Below, in pieces: positions 9,040 to 16,524 of a stretch of DNA of 64,000 bases (within the stretch, counting starts at the first letter, position 1; each line of letters starts with the position of its first letter). The position numbers were made by a program, and so were the translations under genes. The notes beneath the pieces were generated by a model. That model was not told the origin of the DNA and did no database searches. It worked only from the letters and a program-made list of their open reading frames with translations. This DNA is from Flaviflexus huanghaiensis (lineage in GTDB: Bacteria > Actinomycetota > Actinomycetes > Actinomycetales > Actinomycetaceae), in the NCBI RefSeq assembly GCF_014118685.1, contig NZ_JACFAK010000010.1:44530-108529 (forward strand), read 5' to 3'.

Positions 9040-10182
9040 TTAGCCGGTGACCTTTGGCGTTTGCTTGAACGCAAGCGGCAGGGTGAGGAGAGAGACGGCA
9101 CCTCCGACGAGCATCGCAGTGCTGAAAGACGAACTTGCGGCGACGGCGCCGATGACGACCGAACCCAGGCCCGTGCCCGCATCGAATCCGATGTTCCACG
9201 CCGCGCTCGCGGAGCCGTAATGAACGCGCTTGACGCCATCGAATGCGAGAAGAAGCGTGAGATTTTGTAGCCCGCCGTAGCCGATACCGACGAGTGCTGT
9301 GCCGGTGAGGAGAGCCGCAACATGCGAGTCACCTCGCACGGCGTAGGCGATGACGACCATGCCGACCGTTGTCGATACGACGAGAGGCCACACGAATCGC
9401 TGAGCACCAAAACGGTCGGCAAGGCCCCCAAGTCGCCACCTCGTTGCGGCAGCGAACACGGTGAGCAGGAGCAATCCAACCATCGCCAGCCACGGCTCGG
9501 ACACCATCTGTGCGAGGAACGTGATGATCGCGCCGCCCGCAAGCGTGACGGCAAGGAGGAGGAAGATCGGCCGGAGGAGGTTCGTGTACGGCGCACGTTC
9601 CTGGGGTTTCGGCACCGCCTCCATCCGCCCCCCGAGGATGTAGGCGGGCACGGCGCCGAAGATGGGAAGGACTCCGATCGCGAACATCGTGGCGAAGCCG
9701 AAGCGTTCAGCAAACCAGGGTCCGGTCGACATGAAGAGAATCTGAGGAGCGGCCACGGCAAGGCCGTAGACACCGATCGCCTCTCCTCTGCGTAGCGGGT
9801 CGACAAGTTCGGCGATGAGGGCGCTTCCGGTGACGGTGATGATGCCGAACCCGATGCCGCGCAGGGCCGAGACGGCAAGGATCGCTTCGAGACTGTCGCT
9901 GAAGAACAGTCTGATCGTTGGCAGGCCGAGAAAGAGCGTGCCCGTCACGAGGACAAGCACCCAACCGAACTTTCGTAGGCTGGCTGGCACCATGAGCTGG
10001 GTGAGAACTGTTGTCCCCATGAGGACGCCGTTGACGAGCCCAACACCGCCCGCGTCTGCCCCGCCGGCGGCTGCCCAGAGCGGAGCAACCGGCATGAGGG
10101 CGCTATAGCCCGAGAACGCCAGTGCTGTCATTGCGACAACGAGTGGCACGCCGGGCGAGCGGAGGACAGAAGATGGAGTCAC
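9040..10182 (-). CDS. MFS transporter, probable drug exporter
   Basis: This is a 380-residue membrane protein with about twelve helices. It opens with TALAFSGYSALMPVAPLW and carries short cytoplasmic loops such as LADRFGAQR, as in small drug-export MFS proteins. Its substrate is unknown. The GTG start at 10182 is followed closely upstream by a nine-base-arm inverted repeat that may be its operator. It lies downstream of the fixX terminator and so is probably transcribed alone. Confidence 0.8.
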   Translation of the reverse strand: MTPSSVLRSPGVPLVVAMTALAFSGYSALMPVAPLWAAAGGADAGGVGLVNGVLMGTTVLTQLMVPASLRKFGWVLVLVTGTLFLGLPTIRLFFSDSLEAILAVSALRGIGFGIITVTGSALIAELVDPLRRGEAIGVYGLAVAAPQILFMSTGPWFAERFGFATMFAIGVLPIFGAVPAYILGGRMEAVPKPQERAPYTNLLRPIFLLLAVTLAGGAIITFLAQMVSEPWLAMVGLLLLTVFAAATRWRLGGLADRFGAQRFVWPLVVSTTVGMVVIAYAVRGDSHVAALLTGTALVGIGYGGLQNLTLLLAFDGVKRVHYGSASAAWNIGFDAGTGLGSVVIGAVAASSSFSTAMLVGGAVSLLTLPLAFKQTPKVTG

Positions 10183-10183
10183 G

Positions 10184-10212
10184 CCAGCAAGGATAACCCC
10201 GAACCTTGCTGG
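10184..10212. repeat. Inverted repeat next to the MFS start codon
   Basis: CCAGCAAGG and CCTTGCTGG are perfect nine-base arms separated by 11 bases, directly upstream of the GTG start of the MFS gene. This could be a repressor operator overlapping the promoter or a small hairpin in a leader. There is no adjacent T-run. Confidence 0.5.
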
Positions 10213-10253
10213 CGCTACCGCTGGACCACGGCGGCGCCGATAAGGTCCAGAGC

Positions 10254-10282
10254 GTCGGCCCGCTCACGTGGAGCGGGCCGAC
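10254..10282 (-). terminator. Terminator hairpin after fixX
   Basis: A perfect 12-base-pair GC-rich stem (GTCGGCCCGCTC with GAGCGGGCCGAC) and five-base loop lies eight bases after the fixX stop. There is no long T-tract, as is common in actinobacteria. It marks the end of the fixABCX operon. Confidence 0.7.
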
Positions 10283-10290
10283 CGTCTGTC

Positions 10291-10587
10291 CTATCCTTCG
10301 CGGAAGACGATGCCCGCGCCCGAGCTGGGATAGTGCCATGTGAGAGCACCAGGTGCTGCGACCGCGAGACACGTCCCGCATTCCAAGCACGCGGCGTACT
10401 CGACGTCGATCGTGCCGTCCTCACGTTCGGAGTAGACGCCCGCGGGACACACCCTGACAAGGAGTTTGCCAGTTCCGGTTGACTTGGCGATGTCCTGATT
10501 GACCTCGATGTGCGAGTTGCCCTCATCGACCTCGTAGTGGTTCCCGGCCAGCCGCTGTGTGACTGAATCGTTGACAAAATCAGACAT
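10291..10587 (-). CDS. fixX: FixX ferredoxin-like protein
   Basis: This is a 98-residue iron-sulfur protein that works with the FixABC flavoproteins to pass low-potential electrons. Four cysteines suit one [4Fe-4S] cluster: Cys47 in the VCPAGVY segment and Cys67, Cys70 and Cys73 in CLECGTC. Its length and motif order match FixX of enteric and nitrogen-fixing bacteria. Its ATG overlaps the fixC stop (TAATG), so translation is coupled. It is the last gene of the operon and is followed by a strong hairpin. In the cai setting its job is electron supply to the crotonobetainyl-CoA reductase CaiA. That job is inferred from context. Confidence 0.93.
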   Translation of the reverse strand: MSDFVNDSVTQRLAGNHYEVDEGNSHIEVNQDIAKSTGTGKLLVRVCPAGVYSEREDGTIDVEYAACLECGTCLAVAAPGALTWHYPSSGAGIVFREG

Positions 10588-11882
10588 TATAGTGACCTCA
10601 CCGCTTGGTAACCGATCTTCGCAAGGCGCCGCATCGTCAGCTTCGAACGCTTGACCGCGCCGAGTGCGACCTTGACCAGCGGCCTGCGCGGGCTGAGATC
10701 GTGATTGAAGATGTCGTGCATAACATCAGCGACGAGCACTCCCATGTCGCCATACATCTCCTCATTTTCAAGGAACGCGGGAGCTTTCGCATACGTTGCC
10801 ATGTCCTGGCCGACAAAGCTCTCGTCGACGTGTCTCGTGTAGGAGCCAAGCGCCGTGGCCGAATAGTCCTCGGCCTTGAGCGCCTCGTCGACAGCCTTCG
10901 CGGCGGCACGGGCCGAACCGGCCGCGAGATCCATGCCCCGCACCGTGAAACCGGTGTTGAGGCACAGCCCCGAGGCGTCGCCGATGATGAGAAGGCCCGG
11001 GTGGACAACATCGCCCATCATCCCCTGCCCGCCCTCCGGCACCATGTGGCAGCCGTATTCGAGCAGTTCGCCACCCTCGAGGAACGGGGCGATGAAGGGA
11101 TGGGAGAGGAAGTGGTCGTGGACGTCGCTTGACGCCTTGCCTTTGTCAGCGAGATCGTCGAGCCGCAGGACGACGCCGATCGACACACTGTCCGTGTTGG
11201 TGTACATGAACCCGCCGCCAGCGACACCCTGTGTGCAGTCGCCGACAACCGCATATGCGGCGCCGTCGCTACCGGACAGGTTGAAACGTTGACGCACGGT
11301 GTCCTCGCCGAGGCGGATGACCGATTTGACGCCGACCGCGAGGTCCTTCGTCTTGGCCTTCGGGCGGATGCCGGCATTCTGCGCGAGGAACGAGTTGACA
11401 CCGTCTGCAGCGATGACGACGCGAGCGTGGAGTTCGTCCTCGCCCGCGCGGACACCGACGAACTGGTCTCCGTCGCGTAGGAGCTCGTCGACCTTGATGC
11501 CGGGCATGACTGTCACGCCGGCCTCTTCGCACTGCTCCGCCAACCAGGGATCGAGCTTCGCCCGCAGCACGGTGACCGCGTTGACGGGCTCAGCCAGCCG
11601 CGTGTCCCAGTAGTCAATGTTGACAGCTGAACCCTCGTTGAGGAAGGACACGCAGTTTCGGGTGATCGTCCGTTCGACCGGAGCATCGCTCAAGAAGTTC
11701 GGGAAGATCTCCTGCATGATCCTGCAGTAGAAGACGCCTCCGGAGAGGTTCTTCGACCCCGGCTCGACGCCCCGCTCGATGAGGAGAACTTCGTGGCCCT
11801 CCTGCGCGAGCAGGTATGCGCAGACCGTGCCTGCGACACCCCCACCGACGATAATGACGTCGAAATCGTACTCGACACTCAC
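10587..11882 (-). CDS. fixC: FixC electron-transfer flavoprotein-quinone oxidoreductase-like protein
   Basis: This is a 431-residue FAD-dependent oxidoreductase. The N-terminus holds the Rossmann fold DVIIVGGGVAGTVCAYLL, with the acidic end LLIERG. A later GD motif (LLIIGDASG) contacts FAD, and the region KNLSGGVFY is typical of FixC and ETF-QO relatives. FixC forms the membrane-facing or ferredoxin-facing partner of the FixAB electron-transfer flavoprotein and helps bifurcate electrons. It starts at GTG with a GTGA overlap to the fixB stop. Length agrees with E. coli FixC (about 430 residues). Confidence 0.94.
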   Translation of the reverse strand: MSVEYDFDVIIVGGGVAGTVCAYLLAQEGHEVLLIERGVEPGSKNLSGGVFYCRIMQEIFPNFLSDAPVERTITRNCVSFLNEGSAVNIDYWDTRLAEPVNAVTVLRAKLDPWLAEQCEEAGVTVMPGIKVDELLRDGDQFVGVRAGEDELHARVVIAADGVNSFLAQNAGIRPKAKTKDLAVGVKSVIRLGEDTVRQRFNLSGSDGAAYAVVGDCTQGVAGGGFMYTNTDSVSIGVVLRLDDLADKGKASSDVHDHFLSHPFIAPFLEGGELLEYGCHMVPEGGQGMMGDVVHPGLLIIGDASGLCLNTGFTVRGMDLAAGSARAAAKAVDEALKAEDYSATALGSYTRHVDESFVGQDMATYAKAPAFLENEEMYGDMGVLVADVMHDIFNHDLSPRRPLVKVALGAVKRSKLTMRRLAKIGYQAVRSL

Positions 11883-12739
11883 GCCAGGGCCTCTGTCATC
11901 GCTGGCAGGACCTCGTATAGGTCGCCGACAACGCCGTAGTCGGACTGAGCAAACATCGGAGCCTTGTCATCGGAGTTGATGGAGATGACCGTGCCGGAAC
12001 CGACCATGCCAGCCGTGTGTTGCATCTGCCCAGAGATGCCGATGGCAACGTAGACCTCGGGGGCGACGTGCTGGCCGGTGATGCCGATGTAGCGGTCACG
12101 AGGCAACCACTCGGTGCCCTCGGAGAGCGGCCTCGAGCAGGCAATGACGGCGCCGATCGACTTCGCGAACGTGTCGGCGAGCTTGAGGTCCTCCTCGGAC
12201 TTGAACCCGCGGCCGACAGCGACGATCTTCTTCGCGGCTGCGAGGTTGACTGACTCGCCCTCGGCGCGGCTCGTCGCGGTCACGACTGCAGCGTGCGTCG
12301 TTGCGGGACCGGTTTCTGATGCTGGGGCTTCGCCCTCGGGTGCGGTTCCACCATCTGCGATGGCGACGACAGCGGATTCGTAGGAGACGGTCTCTTCGAC
12401 GATCCCGCCGTAGCGGCCGTAACGGATTGTGCCCTCGCCAATTTCCTTGACGCCGGAAAGGACGGGAGCGTTAAGTTTCGCCGCGACCGCGCCGGCGATG
12501 ACGCGCTCAGCGGATCGGTTGGCCACGAGGACGATGTCACCCGGTTCTGCGCTTACCGCCTCTGCGACGGCCGGGGCGGCTGCCTCAGCGGGCATGCCCT
12601 CGGCAAGCGGGATGACGATCTGTCGAGCCGCACCTGGAACATCTGCTCCGACGGTGACAGCGGTGACCGGGCGGTCGCCAGCCAGCTCAAGAAGGTTCGC
12701 GACGTCGGGGTTAACTGCAATAAGCCAAATCTGTGCCAT
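11879..12739 (-). CDS. fixB: FixB electron transfer flavoprotein alpha subunit
   Basis: This 286-residue protein is the FAD-binding subunit of the FixAB electron transfer flavoprotein. Its C-terminal half has the ETF-alpha FAD signature: VAVGRGFKSEEDLKLADTF, SRPLSEGTEWLPRDRYIG, GQHVAPEVYVAIGISGQMQH and SINSDDKAPMF. The start MAQIWLIAV was preferred over an ATG two codons earlier (12745) because AGAAAG sits at a usable distance. The fixA stop is 13 bases upstream. It heterodimerises with FixA. Confidence 0.93.
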   Translation of the reverse strand: MAQIWLIAVNPDVANLLELAGDRPVTAVTVGADVPGAARQIVIPLAEGMPAEAAAPAVAEAVSAEPGDIVLVANRSAERVIAGAVAAKLNAPVLSGVKEIGEGTIRYGRYGGIVEETVSYESAVVAIADGGTAPEGEAPASETGPATTHAAVVTATSRAEGESVNLAAAKKIVAVGRGFKSEEDLKLADTFAKSIGAVIACSRPLSEGTEWLPRDRYIGITGQHVAPEVYVAIGISGQMQHTAGMVGSGTVISINSDDKAPMFAQSDYGVVGDLYEVLPAMTEALA

Positions 12740-12752
12740 GTTCATCTTCTTT

Positions 12753-13505
12753 CTAAAGAATGCCTGCCGCACGGAGCTCACTGGCCAGGCCAGCGGCGTC
12801 GGACGAGCTGCGGATATCGTTCTTGCGTGCCTGGGGTGCTGGCCTGGTCCGGCCCGTCACCGTGACCGCGGCGTCCGACACGCCGACCTCGTCAGCGGAT
12901 GCTTCGTCGAGCGGTTTCTTGCCAGCGGCAAGGATGTCCTTCATCGATGCGGCCTTGATCTCGACAGCGTCCGACGTGGCGGCGAGAACCGCGGGGCCGG
13001 TGACGTCGATCGTGCGGGTGCCACCCGCGACCGCCTGGATGACTGTGACTCCATCGGCCGTCTTCTGAACGGACATGATGTCCTGGAAGCACGGCCACCC
13101 AAGGTATCCCGCGAGGATCGCGGGGACGATCCGGGTTCCCTCATCGATCGAGGAGTCGCCCGCGAGGACGAGCTCGACATCGTCAACTTTGCGGACAAGG
13201 CCGGCCAGTGCTGACGCGACCTTGGTCGCGTTCCACTCGGCGCTCGCATCGTCAGCGACGACAAGGGCGCGATCGAGGCCCTTGGAGATGGCGTTCTTCT
13301 TCGCCATGGAGCTCGCGACGGCGGAGGTGCCAACGGACACGCCGACAACTTCGCCGTCACCAGCAATGGTGCGGGCGAGTCCGATGGCGACCGGATCGTA
13401 TTCGGACACGGCGGGCTTGGCGCGTGACCAGTCGATCTGGCCATCAGCCCCGACTGCCGCGTCCTGCGGATTGGACGCATACTTGTAAGCGACGACAACG
13501 CTCAT
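12753..13505 (-). CDS. fixA: FixA electron transfer flavoprotein beta subunit
   Basis: This is a 250-residue ETF-beta-type protein beginning MSVVVAYKYASNPQDA. It shows SEYDPVAIGLA and the GYLGWPCFQDI region that binds AMP or FAD in this family. It is the first gene of fixABCX, with AGAGAAAGAGG before its ATG. The 126-base region between it and the divergent tetR gene holds a strong palindrome, so the TetR protein probably controls this operon. Together with FixBCX it should deliver electrons to CaiA. Confidence 0.93.
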   Translation of the reverse strand: MSVVVAYKYASNPQDAAVGADGQIDWSRAKPAVSEYDPVAIGLARTIAGDGEVVGVSVGTSAVASSMAKKNAISKGLDRALVVADDASAEWNATKVASALAGLVRKVDDVELVLAGDSSIDEGTRIVPAILAGYLGWPCFQDIMSVQKTADGVTVIQAVAGGTRTIDVTGPAVLAATSDAVEIKAASMKDILAAGKKPLDEASADEVGVSDAAVTVTGRTRPAPQARKNDIRSSSDAAGLASELRAAGIL

Positions 13506-13552
13506 GGTTTCCTCTTTCTCTCTGTGTGGTGTGCGAAGGTGTGTGGGGTGCC

Positions 13553-13577
13553 GGGCGTGGACTTAAGTCACACGCCC
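13553..13577. promoter_or_regulatory. Probable TetR operator between fixA and tetR
   Basis: This is a 25-base imperfect palindrome with outer arms GGGCGTG and CACGCCC around a perfect ACTTAAGT core. It is the most regular dyad in the divergent intergenic region. A TTGACC at 13586-13591 followed by ATAACT at 13611-13616 may be the tetR promoter, although the 19-base spacer is long. Confidence 0.55.
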
Positions 13578-13631
13578 CCGGACTTTTGACCTGGTTGGAT
13601 GGGGAAGCGAATAACTGTGGAGGGAAGACAC

Positions 13632-14252
13632 GTGACTCAGTTCTCTGTTGTAGGACGGCCCAGAAGTGTTGATGCGGACGAGCGGATCATGAGGGCTGCC
13701 CTCGATCTGTACGGTGAAGCGGGCTGGTACGGGTTCAACCTCACGAATGTGGCGAAGCGCGCCGGCGTCGGGAAGTCGACAATGTATGCCCGGTGGAACT
13801 GCCGCGGCAGGCTGCTCATCGACTCCTTCAACCAGTTCATCGAGCTGCCCCCGATCACGGGGACAACCGTTCGGCAGATCCTCCGCGATGAGGTCATCTA
13901 CCGACTCGGCCTCTACTTCGGCGAGCATTCCAAGGCGATTCGCCGCATCCTCGTCGAGATGAATACTGAAAACGAGCCTGCTCTCATCGAGATCTACAAC
14001 GCGCACGTCCTCTACCCGATTCGGGCTGTCCGCGACAGGCTGTGGATCCTCAAGAACGAGGGCGACCTGTCCTCCCATATTTCGGTCACCCGCCTGCTTG
14101 ATGCGATTGAAGGGTCGACCCTCATGAGGGCTCTCACTCTGCACCCGGACAACATCGAGTGCTTCAAGACCGAATTCGCCGAGTACGCTGACGACCTGGT
14201 CGACGATCAGCTCTATGTCATCCACCACTCGAGCGACCTTCGACTCGCCTAG
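13632..14252 (+). CDS. TetR-family transcriptional regulator
   Basis: This is a 206-residue one-component regulator. Its N-terminal helix-turn-helix covers ERIMRAALDLYGEAGWYGF followed by NVAKRAGVGKSTMYARW. The C-terminal ligand domain is unassigned. The GTG at 13632 was chosen because GGAGGGAA lies six bases before it. It is divergent from fixABCX and is the only regulator within the cai-like island. It therefore most likely senses a pathway intermediate such as a betainyl-CoA or acyl-CoA and represses the flanking operons. That is inference from position. E. coli uses CaiF, an unrelated activator, for the same set of genes. Confidence 0.88.
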   Translation: MTQFSVVGRPRSVDADERIMRAALDLYGEAGWYGFNLTNVAKRAGVGKSTMYARWNCRGRLLIDSFNQFIELPPITGTTVRQILRDEVIYRLGLYFGEHSKAIRRILVEMNTENEPALIEIYNAHVLYPIRAVRDRLWILKNEGDLSSHISVTRLLDAIEGSTLMRALTLHPDNIECFKTEFAEYADDLVDDQLYVIHHSSDLRLA

Positions 14253-14263
14253 GATCGCGCACC

Positions 14264-15598
14264 TCATCGCTTCGCCTTCGTCCGGGCATTGAAGCCCTCC
14301 GAGGCCGTTTCCGTCAGCGGGTACCCGGATGTTTCCGGGGCCCACGCGACAGAGATCGCCAGTCCGAGCAGGGAAATCGCCGCGCCGACGAGCATTGTCT
14401 TACCCGTTCCGTGGGTCGCGAGGAACGTCGGCAGGACGTAGATCGACACGACGGTGCCAATGCGTGACAGTGCCATCGCCGCTCCCATCGCCGTTGCCCG
14501 CACGCTCGTCGGGAAGAGTTCGTTCGGGTAGAGCCACTGAAGGTTGCCCGGACCGCCGGAGGCGATCGCGTAAATCGCGAAGCAGGCAACGACGACGAAC
14601 AAGCTCGGAGCTGGGATCACCCCAAGAACCGCAAGAGAGGCGGTCATGATGACGAAGCTCCAGATAATAAGCGGTCTTCTCCCCCAGTATTCGGCGAGGA
14701 ACATCGCGGGGATGGTGCCGATCATGAAGAACGTGCCGATGATGATCTCACCGATGAGGGCCTGACGGCCCGCACCGAAGCCGAAGCCGGAGATGATCTG
14801 CGGGCCGTACGTGTAGACCGCGTACATCGGGATTGCCTGGCACAGCCAGATGACGCCAACGAAGATGATTCGCTTGAGGTACGTGCGGCGCAGCAGCGTC
14901 CTCACATCCGTCTTCTCAGCCGTCTCATCCTCGAGTTGGACGGGGGTGTGGAAAATCGATTCCATGATCCCTTCGGCCTCGTCCGTGCGGCCCTTCGACA
15001 TGAGCCAGCGCGGGGACTCGGGGATTGACCAGCGACCGATGAGAATGATGAGGCACGGAATGATGGAGCTTGCCAACATCCAGCGCCAACCGCCGTCGAG
15101 GTCGAGCAGGAAGTAGCCGACAATGTAGGACGCATTCGCGCCGATGTACCACATGGCTGCGATGAAGCCCATGGAAATCGCGCGATAGCGGCGGGGCGTG
15201 AACTCCGCGATCATCGATGTGGCGATCGGGTAGTCCGCGCCAACTGCGAGACCGATGAGGAAGCGGACGATGAAGAGCTGGAGCGGGCTCGCGACAAAGG
15301 CGGAAATGATGGAGAGGATGCCGATGGCGGCGATATCGATGATAAACATCCGCTTCCGACCGAGCAGGTCAGTGAGCCATCCGCCGATTGAGGCGCCGAA
15401 GAACAGGCCGACGAGGGACGCGACTCCGAGAAGTCCGTTCCAGTGTTCATCGATCCTGAACTCGCTGACGATAAGGGGCAAGGCGACGCCGATCACGCCG
15501 AGCACGTACCCCTCAAGGAACGGACCCCCAGATGAGTAGAGGGTGATCCGTTTGAGGAACGTATTCATTCCCAGATCGTCAAGGCTTACTTTCTGCAT
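14264..15598 (-). CDS. yaaU: YaaU-like MFS transporter of the sugar-porter family
   Basis: This is a 444-residue, twelve-helix transporter. It closely follows E. coli YaaU: SSGGPFLEGYVLGVIGVAL near the start, LIGLAVGADYPIATSMIAEF, FIAAMWYIGANASYIVGYFL, SIPESPRWLMSKGR and GGPGNLQWLYPNELFPTSVRA. In E. coli yaaU is the last gene after fixABCX, so its presence here beside fix and cai genes ties it to the same pathway. Its substrate is not proven. A quaternary amine or related acid is a reasonable guess. The ATG at 15598 is preceded by GGAAGAAGGAAGA. It converges on tetR with an 11-base gap. Confidence 0.88.
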   Translation of the reverse strand: MQKVSLDDLGMNTFLKRITLYSSGGPFLEGYVLGVIGVALPLIVSEFRIDEHWNGLLGVASLVGLFFGASIGGWLTDLLGRKRMFIIDIAAIGILSIISAFVASPLQLFIVRFLIGLAVGADYPIATSMIAEFTPRRYRAISMGFIAAMWYIGANASYIVGYFLLDLDGGWRWMLASSIIPCLIILIGRWSIPESPRWLMSKGRTDEAEGIMESIFHTPVQLEDETAEKTDVRTLLRRTYLKRIIFVGVIWLCQAIPMYAVYTYGPQIISGFGFGAGRQALIGEIIIGTFFMIGTIPAMFLAEYWGRRPLIIWSFVIMTASLAVLGVIPAPSLFVVVACFAIYAIASGGPGNLQWLYPNELFPTSVRATAMGAAMALSRIGTVVSIYVLPTFLATHGTGKTMLVGAAISLLGLAISVAWAPETSGYPLTETASEGFNARTKAKR

Positions 15599-15635
15599 TC
15601 TTCCTTCTTCCACCGCGCCAGCCCGCTCCAGTCGC

Positions 15636-16511
15636 TTACTTGAACTCGATGATTCCCCAGTTGAGATGCGGCTTGGCGCCGGTCACGTCAGCGTCCTCGT
15701 CGACAAGGCGGAAGCGAAGCTCACCCTCCCCGACCTTCCACAGCTCGGTCTTGAGCGTCGTGCCAGGGTGCACGGGTGAGGTGATGCGGGTCTTGAACCG
15801 GGTGATCCGCTCCGGCTCACCCGGAACGAACTCGTTGATCGCGTGGCGCATAACGACACCCGCGTACGAGATCGCGTGCAGGATGGGGCGCGGCTCGCCG
15901 TTCTCGGCTGCGTAGTCCCAGTCGATGTGCTGCGGGTGGTAGTCGCCCGACAGCCGGTAAAGCAGAGCCTGATTCTCCGGGATCCGCTCGGTCACGACAA
16001 CGTCCGGCTCACGATCCGGCATCTCGACGATGTCCTTCGGCGCGGCAGGGCCGCCCCAGCCGCCGTCGTAGATGAGGCAGTCCCACGACTCTGTCGTGAA
16101 CAGCTTCTTCCCGTCCGAGTCGTACGTGTCACCGATGTGCTGCGCGAGCAGGCCTCTGCCCTCACCGCGGTCGAAAAGACCTTCGAGCTTGACGAAGGTC
16201 TCGAGCCGGTCGGACATCTTCGTCATCGGTTCATGGAAGGTGATGTCGAATCCCCAGTGGAGGGAGCCTGCGTAGTTGTAGCCGTAATCGATCGTCCGGG
16301 TGACGTCGGAGTCGACAATGAGCATGGCGCCGAACATGGGGAGCACCTTGAGCTCCGGGTTCGTCGAATCCTTCTCGTTGATGTACTCCAGTCCGTCCTT
16401 GCCGTCGATGCCGGCGCCGCAGCCAAGCGCGAAAAGCTCGAGGTCGCGGAACGTGTAATCACGGATGAATGGGCCGAATGTCTGGCCCACCATCTCGGTG
16501 TTGATCGCCAT
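15636..16511 (-). CDS. MaoC-type (hydratase 2) enoyl-CoA hydratase
   Basis: This is a 291-residue double-hotdog protein of the peroxisomal hydratase-2/MaoC type. The catalytic signature YRLSGDYHPQHID lies at 185-197, with the expected Asp190 and His195. The usual Asn two residues after the Asp is His here, and the usual LHG of the following motif reads LHA (211-213). Hydratase-2 enzymes add water to trans-2-enoyl-CoA. In this operon the likely substrate is crotonobetainyl-CoA, a role filled by the crotonase CaiD in E. coli. AAGGAG precedes the ATG. It lies 13 bases downstream of caiC. Which stereoisomer it makes is discussed in the findings. Confidence 0.85.
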   Translation of the reverse strand: MAINTEMVGQTFGPFIRDYTFRDLELFALGCGAGIDGKDGLEYINEKDSTNPELKVLPMFGAMLIVDSDVTRTIDYGYNYAGSLHWGFDITFHEPMTKMSDRLETFVKLEGLFDRGEGRGLLAQHIGDTYDSDGKKLFTTESWDCLIYDGGWGGPAAPKDIVEMPDREPDVVVTERIPENQALLYRLSGDYHPQHIDWDYAAENGEPRPILHAISYAGVVMRHAINEFVPGEPERITRFKTRITSPVHPGTTLKTELWKVGEGELRFRLVDEDADVTGAKPHLNWGIIEFK

Positions 16512-16524
16512 ATCTAGTCTCCTT

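Noticed and set aside
8885..9199. A longer N-terminus for the nuclease-helicase protein
   Set aside because: The extra 105 codons read as Arg/His-rich nonsense, and a good ribosome binding site precedes the internal ATG at 8884.
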